A DNA stretch of 64,000 nt. Source: Salinisphaera sp. LB1 (GTDB lineage Bacteria; Pseudomonadota; Gammaproteobacteria; Nevskiales; Salinisphaeraceae). The stretch lies in contig NZ_CP029488.1 in assembly GCF_003177035.1 (NCBI RefSeq), positions 3,100,001 to 3,164,000 on the forward strand. The letters are read 5' to 3'. Below, piece by piece: positions 49,349 to 59,803 of the stretch. Below the pieces are notes generated by a model. The model saw only the letters and a program-made list of their open reading frames with translations. It did no database searches and had not been told where the DNA came from. Positions within the stretch are counted from its first letter, which is position 1; each line of letters opens with the position of its first letter. A program made the position numbers and the translations under genes.

Positions 49349-51811
49349 TTATGCCACGCGCGATTCGTTGCGATGGTCTTCGTGGCGTTTGTGCGCCATG
49401 TCGGCCAGATAGTCCTTCGTAAAGGCGTCGGTCAGGATGGCGTCGTAGCGCATGCGATCGTATTCTGCGACGTGGTCCGCCTGTTCCTGGGTGAGGATCT
49501 GCTTTTCAACCGCGGACCGCAGGCGTGCTTCGGTGTCGAGGCCATCCACCTCGCCCTTGGCAACCGCCTTGAAGAAGGTGTCGTAGATCGGCTCGACCTC
49601 GATCAGTTTGTTGAAAGTCGCCTCAATGCGGCCGGTGGCCGACTCCGGGTCGCGGCCGACATAGATATCGGCGGAAAGACGATCGCGGAACGCCGAGGGC
49701 TCCATGATGGCGTCGCCGAGCGCGTTGATCAGGCGATCGCTTGGACCCTTGTGTGCCATGCCGGTCGGGAATACGAGAAAGCGCATGGCGCTGCCGACGA
49801 GGCCGTTCGGGAAGTTGCGGAAGAAACCGTCGAAGGCCTTTTCGATCTTGGCCAGCGACTCGGCCATCACGTAATGCAGATGATCGACGTCTTCTTCCTT
49901 CTCGCCCTCGTCGTAGAAGTACTTGAGGGTGGCCGAGGCGAAGTACAGCTCGGACAACACATCACCGAGCCGCGCCGAGAGCAGCTCCTTGCGCTTGAGC
50001 TCACCGCCGAGCAGGCCCATGGTGATGTCGGAGCTGATGGCCAGGGCGGAGGAGAAGCGTTCGAGCTGCCGGTAATAGGGCGCGGCCACGCCGGATACCG
50101 GCGCCTTGGCGGTGATCGCGCCGGTCAGCCCGAAGGTGAAGGCGCGGGCAGCCCGGTTGACCGAGTAACCCACATGCGACCACAGCAGATCGTCGAAGTC
50201 GTCGAGGTTGTCCTCGCGCGCGGCTTCCATCTCCGGGAAGATATACGGGTGACAACGGATCGCGCCCTGGCCGAAGATCATCAGGCTGCGGGTGAGGATG
50301 TTGGCGCCCTCGACCGTGATCGCGATCGGGATGGATTGGTAGGAACTGGCCAGATAGTTGCGCGGGCCCTGCTGAATGCCGCGACCGCCGTGAACGTCCA
50401 TCGCGTCGTTGACGATCACGCGCATCCACTCGGTCATGTGGTATTTGGCCATGGCCGTGACCACCGACGGCGTGCACTTGTCCACGCCGGAGGCCGTCAT
50501 CACGCGCGCGGCTTCCATCTTGTAGTTCAGGCCCGAGATGCGCGCGGTGGCTTCCTGCACGCCCTCGAACTTGCCCACCGGCAACTTGAACTGGCGGCGA
50601 ATGCGCGTCCAGGCGCCGGTCATGCGATACGACATCTTGGCCGCGGCCGACGACAGCGCCGGCAGGGAAATGCCGCGCCCGGCGGACAGGCACTCGACCA
50701 GCATGCGCCAGCCGCCGCCAGCCTTCTCGGGGCCGCCGATGATGGCGTCCAGCGGCACGAATATGTCCTTGCCGTAAATCGGGCCGTTCATGAACGCGCC
50801 GGGGTAATGCCGTTTGCCGATCTCCACGCCCGGCTCATCGGCCGAAATCAGGGCACAGGTGATGCCGTAGTCGGTCTTGTCCGGATCGCCCAGCAGCCCC
50901 TCGGGATCGTGCAGGCGAAACGCCAGGCCGATGACCGTGGCCACCGGCGCCAGCGTGATCCAGCGCTTGGAGAAGGTCAGCTTCATGCCGAGCACTTCCT
51001 CGCCCTGGTATTCGCCCTTGCAGACGATGCCGTAGTCGGGCAGGGCGCCGGCGTCCGAGCCGACTTCCGGGCCGGTCAGGCCGAAGCAGGGGATCTCGCT
51101 GCCATCGGCCAGACCGGGCAGCCATTTGGCCTGCTGCTCCTTGGTGCCGTAGTGAATCAGCAATTCGCCCGGCCCGAGCGAGTTCGGCACCATCACGGTC
51201 ACCGCCGTGGTCAGCGAACGGGAGGCGATCTTGGCCACCACCGTCGACTGGGCCAGGGCCGAGAAACCCAGCCCGCCGTGCTCCTTGGGGATGAGCATGG
51301 CAAAGAATTTGTTCCTGCGGATGTAATCCCAGCCTTCGGGCGGGATATCGTGGCGCTCATTGAGGATTTCCCATTCGTCAAGCATCGAGCACAGCGTTTC
51401 GGTCTCGTTATCGAGAAACGAGCGTTCGTCTTCGCTGAGCTGGGTGCGACGGAAATCCAGCAGATACTGCCAGTCCGGCTTGCCACGGAACATTTCCGTT
51501 TCCCACCAGGTGCTGCCGGCTTCGAGCGCCTCGCGCTCGGTGTCCGACATTGGCGGCAGAACCGATTTGAACTTGGCGAATATGGGCTTGGTCGCGTAGC
51601 GCTTGCGTAGGCCGGGAGTGTTGAACAGCACCAGCGGCGGAACCAAGACGATCGCAGCGATCAGCAGGCCGAGCCAACCGATCACGCCGGTGACGGCGAG
51701 ACCGACGAAATACACGACCACAGCCGCGCTCCAGACGGCCAGCGCGGCGCCGGTATAGGCCAGCGCCCAGACCGCCGCGATGGCGATGACAAGGGCAACA
51801 AGAATGCTCAT
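49349..51811 (-). CDS. fadE: acyl-CoA dehydrogenase FadE
   Basis: First dehydrogenation of fatty-acid beta-oxidation. The long form (820 residues) with N-terminal membrane helices (about residues 1-62) is typical of FadE rather than short ACADs. The dehydrogenase core includes PKEHGGLGFSALAQ, SLGPGELL, CFGLTGPEVGSDAGA, GGGWRMLVECLSAGRGISLPAL and MDVHGGRGIQQGPRNY. The TetR gene starts the same transcript side 22 nt upstream, so it may control this gene. Confidence 0.94.
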   Translation of the reverse strand: MSILVALVIAIAAVWALAYTGAALAVWSAAVVVYFVGLAVTGVIGWLGLLIAAIVLVPPLVLFNTPGLRKRYATKPIFAKFKSVLPPMSDTEREALEAGSTWWETEMFRGKPDWQYLLDFRRTQLSEDERSFLDNETETLCSMLDEWEILNERHDIPPEGWDYIRRNKFFAMLIPKEHGGLGFSALAQSTVVAKIASRSLTTAVTVMVPNSLGPGELLIHYGTKEQQAKWLPGLADGSEIPCFGLTGPEVGSDAGALPDYGIVCKGEYQGEEVLGMKLTFSKRWITLAPVATVIGLAFRLHDPEGLLGDPDKTDYGITCALISADEPGVEIGKRHYPGAFMNGPIYGKDIFVPLDAIIGGPEKAGGGWRMLVECLSAGRGISLPALSSAAAKMSYRMTGAWTRIRRQFKLPVGKFEGVQEATARISGLNYKMEAARVMTASGVDKCTPSVVTAMAKYHMTEWMRVIVNDAMDVHGGRGIQQGPRNYLASSYQSIPIAITVEGANILTRSLMIFGQGAIRCHPYIFPEMEAAREDNLDDFDDLLWSHVGYSVNRAARAFTFGLTGAITAKAPVSGVAAPYYRQLERFSSALAISSDITMGLLGGELKRKELLSARLGDVLSELYFASATLKYFYDEGEKEEDVDHLHYVMAESLAKIEKAFDGFFRNFPNGLVGSAMRFLVFPTGMAHKGPSDRLINALGDAIMEPSAFRDRLSADIYVGRDPESATGRIEATFNKLIEVEPIYDTFFKAVAKGEVDGLDTEARLRSAVEKQILTQEQADHVAEYDRMRYDAILTDAFTKDYLADMAHKRHEDHRNESRVA

Positions 51812-51832
51812 GGTGGGTTCCTCCGTAAATAT

Positions 51833-52495
51833 CTAGCGTGACTGGGCCACGGCCGGCGAAGCTGCCGCCGGCGTGTCGGCGGTCCGGCCGCCGTTATCGT
51901 CGTTGTCTTCGGCCTGCGCTTCCGGGGGCAGCAGGCTGACCATCAAAAAGCGGACGTAGTCGGCGAACGCGGGATCGTCGGCGGCCGGCCATTCGCCGGG
52001 CAGATCGCGCCGAATCTGTAGCGAACCGAGAAAGACCGAGTAGGTCTGCAATGCCCATTGCCGTGCGCGATCGGGACCCAGGCCCAGCGCGGCATAGCAG
52101 TCGATGAGAAATTGCAGGCGCCGGTGTGAGACGCGTTCGACGTATTCGCGCACGAACGACGGTTTGGTTGCACTCGACAGCGCGGTATAGATGCGGCTGG
52201 CGCGACGCGAGGTGTTCACTTCCGTCACCAGGCGCTTGATCCGGGCGCGCGGGTCGGTTTCCTGCTGCACGCGTGCCAGCACTTCGTCGGTTTCGCGCGC
52301 CTCCCAGCGCGCCAGAGCGGCCGTGAGCAGGGCATCGCGATTGGCGAAATGCCAGTAGAAACTGCCCTTGGTCACGCCCAGCTCGCGCGCCAGCGGTTCC
52401 ACCGCCACGCCTTCCACACCACGGCGCCCAATGGCTTCAAGCGCGGCTTCGGCCCAGTCCTGGGCAGAGAGGGCATTTTTCTGGCTCTTGGGCAT
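51833..52495 (-). CDS. TetR family transcriptional regulator
   Basis: A 220-residue repressor-type protein. The N-terminal helix-turn-helix (residues about 12-58) contains VEPLARELGVTKGSFYWHFANRDALL, the TetR signature. The C-terminal ligand domain is unassigned, and the last 25 residues are a polar tail. It lies 22 nt upstream of fadE on the same strand and is divergent from a thioesterase gene. Control of fatty-acid degradation is therefore a reasonable inference, with an acyl-CoA ligand possible. Confidence 0.88.
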   Translation of the reverse strand: MPKSQKNALSAQDWAEAALEAIGRRGVEGVAVEPLARELGVTKGSFYWHFANRDALLTAALARWEARETDEVLARVQQETDPRARIKRLVTEVNTSRRASRIYTALSSATKPSFVREYVERVSHRRLQFLIDCYAALGLGPDRARQWALQTYSVFLGSLQIRRDLPGEWPAADDPAFADYVRFLMVSLLPPEAQAEDNDDNGGRTADTPAAASPAVAQSR

Positions 52496-52548
52496 TCGGG
52501 GTTCGCACCGTTAAGACTTCCGTATAATCTTGCGCAGTCGCCGTGCTC

Positions 52549-52567
52549 TGTCAATACGGCGGCGTAT
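52549..52567. promoter_or_regulatory. promoter/operator of the divergent tetR and thioesterase genes
   Basis: TTGACA on the minus strand (52554-52549) can serve as the tetR -35, with GATTAT about 19 nt on. Immediately beside it, ATACG-GCGG-CGTAT (52554-52567) is a perfect 5-bp-arm palindrome, placed as a TetR autoregulatory operator would be. Assignment is positional. Confidence 0.4.
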
Positions 52568-52596
52568 GGAATAACGGATGCAGTGCGAGGGAGGCC

Positions 52597-53037
52597 ATGC
52601 GCGAACCAAACCGCTCAGACTATGCCCACATCACCCCGATCAAGGTGAAATGGGGCGAAATGGACAGCCTTGGCCATGTGAACAACACGGTCTTTTTTCG
52701 ATATTCGGAAGACGGGCGCATCGATTACATCCACCGGATCACCGAGGGCGGCGATACCCAGACCAGCGACGGGCCGATCCTGGCGGACCTGCAATGCAGT
52801 TTCCGGCGTCAGCTGCGTTTCCCGGCGGACGTCGAGATCGGAACACGCGTACGGCGCCTCGGCCGCTCCAGCCTGGAACTGGAGCAATGCCTGTTCGGGG
52901 TCGATTCCGACGAGCCGATCGCGGTGTACACCAACGTCATCGTCTGGTTCGACTACGGCGCCCAGACCAGCATGCGCATTCCCGAGACGATCCGCGAGCG
53001 CATCCGGCGGCTGGAGCAGGTCGCGCCGGAGGAATGA
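52597..53037 (+). CDS. acyl-CoA thioesterase, 4HBT hotdog family
   Basis: A 146-residue hotdog thioesterase. The active-site motif WGEMDSLGHVNNTVFFRYSEDGR is clear. A near-perfect SD (GAGGGAGG) precedes ATG 52597. It is divergent from the TetR-fadE pair, which suggests shared regulation with fatty-acid oxidation. Its end converges on the nitroreductase gene across a GCCGCGC-N2-GCGCGGC palindrome (53038-53053). Confidence 0.85.
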   Translation: MREPNRSDYAHITPIKVKWGEMDSLGHVNNTVFFRYSEDGRIDYIHRITEGGDTQTSDGPILADLQCSFRRQLRFPADVEIGTRVRRLGRSSLELEQCLFGVDSDEPIAVYTNVIVWFDYGAQTSMRIPETIRERIRRLEQVAPEE

Positions 53038-53068
53038 GCCGCGCCAGCGCGGCCATCCCGGCGGGGGA

Positions 53069-53686
53069 TCAGGTCTCGCGCTCGGGAAAACCGTCGTCCA
53101 TGAACACGGCGTCCAGGTCGAGCTGGCCGGCGCGCGGGTGAGCGTCGGCCAATGGTTTGCCGATACACAGCATCATGCAGATGCGATGGTCCGGCGGTAG
53201 GTTGATCAAGTGCCCGACGCGCTTGAAGTCGAAGCCGTCCATCGGGCACGACTCGTAGCCCATCGCCTTGGCCGCGAGCATCGCCGTCTGCGCGGCCATG
53301 CCGCAGGAGCGCATGCCTTCGTCGCGCTGCAGCGTATCGTCGTCGCGATAGAAGTGCCGGATCTCGCGCACCATCGACTCCGAGACATGCGCCGGCGCGT
53401 TCACCCAGTAGCGCTCGGGTGATTTGTCCCAGCTTTTTAGATCCATGCAGAACACGAGCAGCAGCGAGGCGTCGGTTACCTGCAACTGGTCCCAAGCGGC
53501 CTTGCGGATCTCGGTGCGCAGCGCACGGTCGCGCACGGCGACGAACCGCCAGTTCTGGATGTTGAAGGCGGTGGGCGAGAGGATCACATGATCCATCAGT
53601 TGGCGGATTTCGGCCTCGCTCATCCGATGCGCGGGATCGAACTTGCGCACCGAGCGCCGCCGGCGGATCGCTTCGAGTACGTCCAA
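53069..53686 (-). CDS. nitroreductase family protein
   Basis: FMN-dependent NAD(P)H oxidoreductase, 205 residues. The N-terminus DVLEAIRRRRSVRKFDP and SPTAFNIQNWRFVAV are the family's phosphate- and FMN-contact motifs. The middle has GMRSCGMAAQTAMLAAKAMGYESCPMDGFD. No ATG is available at the expected start; TTG 53686 fits the family start. The adjacent MITE end supplies AGGA (53698-53695) 8 nt upstream of it. Substrate is unknown. Confidence 0.85.
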   Translation of the reverse strand: MDVLEAIRRRRSVRKFDPAHRMSEAEIRQLMDHVILSPTAFNIQNWRFVAVRDRALRTEIRKAAWDQLQVTDASLLLVFCMDLKSWDKSPERYWVNAPAHVSESMVREIRHFYRDDDTLQRDEGMRSCGMAAQTAMLAAKAMGYESCPMDGFDFKRVGHLINLPPDHRICMMLCIGKPLADAHPRAGQLDLDAVFMDDGFPERET

Positions 53687-53690
53687 TGCT

Positions 53691-53903
53691 AGTGTCCTGT
53701 CCTGGGTATTTTGCCGTATTCAGAATGCCTGTGCGGGCCCAGCACAGGCGTTCCCTTCGGAATATCGGGTGTGGGGCGAGGCGGCGCGCCCCCGTGGACG
53801 GCGTTGCGCCGCTTGGCCAGGGGGATGCCCTGGCCGGCGCGTCGCGCCTTGCCACGAACGCGCGCCGCCTCGCTGAATACGACAAAATACCCAGGACAGG
53901 ACA

Positions 53904-53905
<2 letters not shown>
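53691..53905. mobile_element. MITE-like palindromic element, copy 1 (complete, 215 bp)
   Basis: Terminal inverted repeats of 33 bp with one mismatch lie at 53691-53723 and 53873-53905, each starting AGTGTCCTGTCCTGG. Inside are further arms: GCCTGTGC-N7-GCACAGGC, GAGGCGGCGCGC paired with GCGCGCCGCCTC, and GGCCAGGG-N5-CCCTGGCC. No credible ORF and no transposase are present, so it is non-autonomous. It sits between purB and the nitroreductase gene and contributes the purB stop codon. Flanks are ...GCT and ATT...; only a TA duplication is possible, if the TIR is read from GTGTCC. Confidence 0.85.
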
Positions 53906-56824
<2,919 letters not shown>

Positions 56825-56846
56825 ACGCGCGCGTGTTTGCCGAGCC

Positions 56847-56886
56847 GGGCGGCACGATGCCCATGTCGTGCCGCCCGCCTTGTTTT
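56847..56886 (+). terminator. intrinsic terminator after fumC
   Basis: GGGCGGCACGA (56847-56857) and TCGTGCCGCCC (56866-56876) form a perfect 11-bp stem with an 8-nt loop, followed by GCCTTGTTTT. It begins 23 nt past the fumC stop. Confidence 0.85.
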
Positions 56887-56909
56887 ACGACCTGAAAGAC
56901 GGGCTGCGC

Positions 56910-57311
56910 ATGTCCCAACACCAATCGAATCGGCCGGCGCCGGTGTTCTGGGCCCTCGTGCTGTTCTGGCTCACCATCGTGCTCGGACTGTTCAAGCTGG
57001 GGCGCGTGCTGTCGTTGCCGGCGGGGCCGGGAGGGCACTCGTTCGCGGTGTTTACCTTCATCGCGATCTATTCGCTCATGATACTGGTGGCGATCTATCT
57101 GGCGATGGGCGCATCCTGGGCGCGCGGGGCGATGTTGATTCTGTCCATTGTCGGGGTATTGCCGGCACTACCGCTCGTGTTCACGCATTTTGCCGTGATT
57201 CCGCTCGCCGCGACCGCGACCTGCGCGCAGGCGTTGGCGCAGATTGCGGGCCTGTATCTGGTGTTCCGCGAGCCGGCCGCCAGCTGGTTCGGCCGACCGA
57301 TCGGTCGCTGA
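56910..57311 (+). CDS. small integral membrane protein of unknown function
   Basis: A 133-residue protein with about four hydrophobic helices (VFWALVLFWLTIVLGLF; VFTFIAIYSLMILVAIYL; a third around residues 75-95; a fourth around 100-122). I recognise no family. I start at ATG 56910 (MSQHQSNRPAPVFW); an earlier in-frame start overlaps the fumC terminator. It has a hydrophilic N-terminus and a short Arg-containing tail. Confidence 0.65.
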   Translation: MSQHQSNRPAPVFWALVLFWLTIVLGLFKLGRVLSLPAGPGGHSFAVFTFIAIYSLMILVAIYLAMGASWARGAMLILSIVGVLPALPLVFTHFAVIPLAATATCAQALAQIAGLYLVFREPAASWFGRPIGR

Positions 57312-57363
57312 GATCGGACTGCGCCAGCGCGGGGCGCGCCGGGGGAACGCGCGCCGTCGGCGG

Positions 57364-57822
57364 TCAATCGGCGTATTTTGACATGACGCTGGCGATCCCC
57401 GGCATGGCGGCAATCACCTCGCGCTGGGCGCGCCCGCGCAACCGCTGGTAGCCGGATTTGACCACCCGATTGTCCACCTCGGCCACCCGGCGATCACTGA
57501 CCGCGAGCAGGGCGTCGGCCACTTGGCTCTGATGGGCCATCAGATAATCGCGGAAATGCGTGTCCGGATCGGCCTGGGCATGGGCATAGAACGGTTCCAG
57601 TGCATCCACAAATTGTGGCAGCAGCGCGCGCATGGCGCTGTCGATCAGATTCGGCTTGGCTTTGCGGATCATGTTGAAGCCGGTGCGCAGGGCCATGTTC
57701 TTCTTTTCGACCTCGCTGGCCACGAGTGTCTTGCTGTCCTCCAGAAGCTGCGGAAATACGGCATCGTCAAGAAGCTGCTGGGCCAGGGGGCCTTGTTGTG
57801 TTTCGGACACGGCTGGAACCAT
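57364..57822 (-). CDS. DUF6918-like helical protein
   Basis: A 152-residue alpha-helical cytoplasmic protein. The text LLDDAVFPQLLEDSKTLVASEVEKKNMALRTGF, KAKPNLIDSAMRALLPQFVDALEPFY resembles DUF6918 proteins as I recall them; no function is known. I start at ATG 57822 (MVPAVSETQQ). The open frame continues to 57984 with less convincing text. It is convergent with the membrane-protein gene and divergent from the GNAT gene. Confidence 0.6.
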   Translation of the reverse strand: MVPAVSETQQGPLAQQLLDDAVFPQLLEDSKTLVASEVEKKNMALRTGFNMIRKAKPNLIDSAMRALLPQFVDALEPFYAHAQADPDTHFRDYLMAHQSQVADALLAVSDRRVAEVDNRVVKSGYQRLRGRAQREVIAAMPGIASVMSKYAD

Positions 57823-58041
57823 TCGGTGCGGGATTGTGGCGGGAATGTTCCAGATTGGCCCGCAGCCGTCAATTCTGCGTGTTAAGCGGCCGTTTCGTAT
57901 CTCGAAGCCCGATGGTGTGGGATAGGCGCGGCGGGCTGGTTGGCCTTGCTCCGTTTTCAACGCCTCGATCGTCATCACTCGCACGAATACCGGTCAATCT
58001 CGCTAAGATACGGGGTAGAGTGACTCGACGAAGCAGGTGGA

Positions 58042-58560
58042 ATGTTCACGATCGAGCCGGTTCAGGCACGACACCAGGCGGCGTTCCTTGAGGCAGCCCG
58101 GCGCAGTGTGCGTCTTCATCATCCCTGGATTTCGCCGCCTTGCACCGTGGCGGGTTTCCGCCAGCATCTAAGACGTTACGAGGCGATCAACCAGGCCAGC
58201 TATGTGGCCGTCGCTGGCGATCACTCACTCATCGGCTGCGTGCATATCAACGAAATCGTGCACGGGGCGCTGCAGTCCGCCTTCCTCGCGTATTTCGTTT
58301 TCGAGCCCTATCAAGGGCGCGGGCTCATGTCGCAGGTGCTCGCGCGGGTGATCGACCTCGCCTTCGATCGCCATGGCCTGCATCGGGTCGAGGCGAATGT
58401 TCAGCCGGCCAATCGAGCGTCGAAGGCGCTGGTCGAACGGCTGGGTTTTCGGCTGGAAGGCTTTTCCCCGCGTTATCTCAAGATCGGTGGCGATTGGCGC
58501 GATCACGAACGCTATGCGCTGACCGTTGAGGAATGGACGGCGCAGCCCGGGGCGCGCTGA
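58042..58560 (+). CDS. GNAT N-acetyltransferase, RimJ/RimL-like
   Basis: A 172-residue GNAT protein using acetyl-CoA. The motif A region YQGRGLMSQVLARVIDLAFDRHGLHRVEANVQPANRASKALVERLGFRLEGFSPRYLKI is diagnostic of the ribosomal-protein acetyltransferase (RimJ/RimL) group. The target could be a ribosomal protein or another N-terminus. AGGTGG precedes the ATG. A small membrane-protein gene follows. Confidence 0.85.
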   Translation: MFTIEPVQARHQAAFLEAARRSVRLHHPWISPPCTVAGFRQHLRRYEAINQASYVAVAGDHSLIGCVHINEIVHGALQSAFLAYFVFEPYQGRGLMSQVLARVIDLAFDRHGLHRVEANVQPANRASKALVERLGFRLEGFSPRYLKIGGDWRDHERYALTVEEWTAQPGAR

Positions 58561-58601
58561 GTGGCGCGTGTGGCCGGGATGACAGCCAGTGGAGGTGTTC
58601 A

Positions 58602-58859
58602 ATGCTGCTGAATCTGTTGACCGTGGGCGCGGCCTGCGCGATGGGCGCGTTCCTGATCAGTCTGCGCATGGGGGACCGCGGCCGGATGCAGCGCTCGGGT
58701 GCGCTGTTCGTGGCGATGCTGGCGTTACTGCTCGTCCGGCTCTACCCCCAATTCGAGATCGTGTTCGGGGCCATCGCCGTGGCCGCGGCGCTCGCGTATG
58801 CGATATCCGCGCTGCGGCATGCCGGTGCCCGGCGCCGCGACGATTCCGGCGATCGTTGA
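58602..58859 (+). CDS. small membrane protein, unknown function
   Basis: An 85-residue product from ATG 58602 behind an excellent SD (GGAGGTG). It has two or three hydrophobic helices (LLNLLTVGAACAMGAFLISL; ALFVAMLALLLVRLY; IVFGAIAVAAALAYAISAL) and a basic C-terminus. It is 41 nt after the GNAT gene, probably co-transcribed. No family recognised. Confidence 0.65.
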   Translation: MLLNLLTVGAACAMGAFLISLRMGDRGRMQRSGALFVAMLALLLVRLYPQFEIVFGAIAVAAALAYAISALRHAGARRRDDSGDR

Positions 58860-58911
58860 ACGGCGCCGAGTCGGGCGAACCGGCCGCCGCGGCCGGTTCG
58901 CAGTCCTTCGA

Positions 58912-59604
58912 TCAGGCGCGGGCGGTGTTCTGCGGGAACATGTGGCGCCGGGCCTCGTCATCCATCTCGGTCTTGAAGGCATGCCTGGATTTCAACGCAC
59001 GAGCGCGTTGCGCTGCCGGCCGGGCTTCGATTTCGTCGAGCAACCGCTTGATCTGCGGATAGTCCGACCAGACCTCCTGGTTGTCGAGAATGAACGGCAC
59101 GCGGCTGCCCCAGCCCCATAGCGCCATGTCGACAATGCCGTAGGCTTCACCCGCCATGTAGCGGCGATCGGCCAGGTGCTGCTCGATCAACCCCCAGTGA
59201 CGACGGGCTTCGAAGTCGTAGCGATTGATGGCGTAGTCGTTGCCCTCGGGCGCGAAATGCCGGAAGTGCACGCACTGGCCCGAGTACGGACCGATGCCCG
59301 TTGCGATGAACATCAGCCACGACAGCGCCTGGCCGCGCTCGACCGGATCTTCCGGCAAGCGGTATTGCCCGGTCTTGTCGACCAGGTACAGCAGGATCGC
59401 GGTGCTGTCGAACACGCGCGCGCCAGTGTCGGTATCGACCATCGCCGGCGTCTTGGCGTTCGGATTGATCTTCCGGAATTCCGGGGCATGTTGCTCACCC
59501 TTGCGGGTGTCGACCGGTTTCAGCGTGTAGTCGAGGCCGCTTTCTTCCAAATAGAGTGCGACCTTTTCCGGGTTCGGTGAGGGGTGGTAATAGAATTCGA
59601 TCAT
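58912..59604 (-). CDS. glutathione S-transferase family protein, YfcG-like
   Basis: A 230-residue GST. The N-terminal thioredoxin-fold domain starts MIEFYYHPSPNPEKVALYLEE and holds NPNAKTPAMVD and the glutathione-contact DSTAILLYLVD. The C-terminal domain is all-helical. The Ser/Asn-rich N-terminal motif and lack of an active Cys are like YfcG/YghU disulfide-bond reductases, but substrate is unknown. I start at ATG 59604; a longer frame to 59868 overlaps the transporter gene. Confidence 0.85.
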   Translation of the reverse strand: MIEFYYHPSPNPEKVALYLEESGLDYTLKPVDTRKGEQHAPEFRKINPNAKTPAMVDTDTGARVFDSTAILLYLVDKTGQYRLPEDPVERGQALSWLMFIATGIGPYSGQCVHFRHFAPEGNDYAINRYDFEARRHWGLIEQHLADRRYMAGEAYGIVDMALWGWGSRVPFILDNQEVWSDYPQIKRLLDEIEARPAAQRARALKSRHAFKTEMDDEARRHMFPQNTARA

Positions 59605-59803
59605 GATGTATCGCGATAGGAATGAATGGCCCGACTGTGTATCCGCGGGCCGCGTCGACGCAAACATTGCCGCTTCGGATACCCGGCTATGCGGCTTGCG
59701 CGCCGGTATTACCGAGCGGGCCGGGATAATTCGCGCACCCACGTGCTCGCCATCGGTGCTGCGGGCCAGCCCGCGCACGTGGCGCAGGCCGGTGGCTGGC
59801 ATC

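Noticed and set aside
49256-51610. 784-residue open frame on the plus strand opposite fadE
   Set aside because: High-GC antisense frame with no domain text; the opposite strand encodes a clear FadE over the same span.
52543-52596. N-terminal extension of the second thioesterase
   Set aside because: The open frame starts at 52543 but a near-perfect SD sits before ATG 52597, and the extra 18 residues are not family-like.
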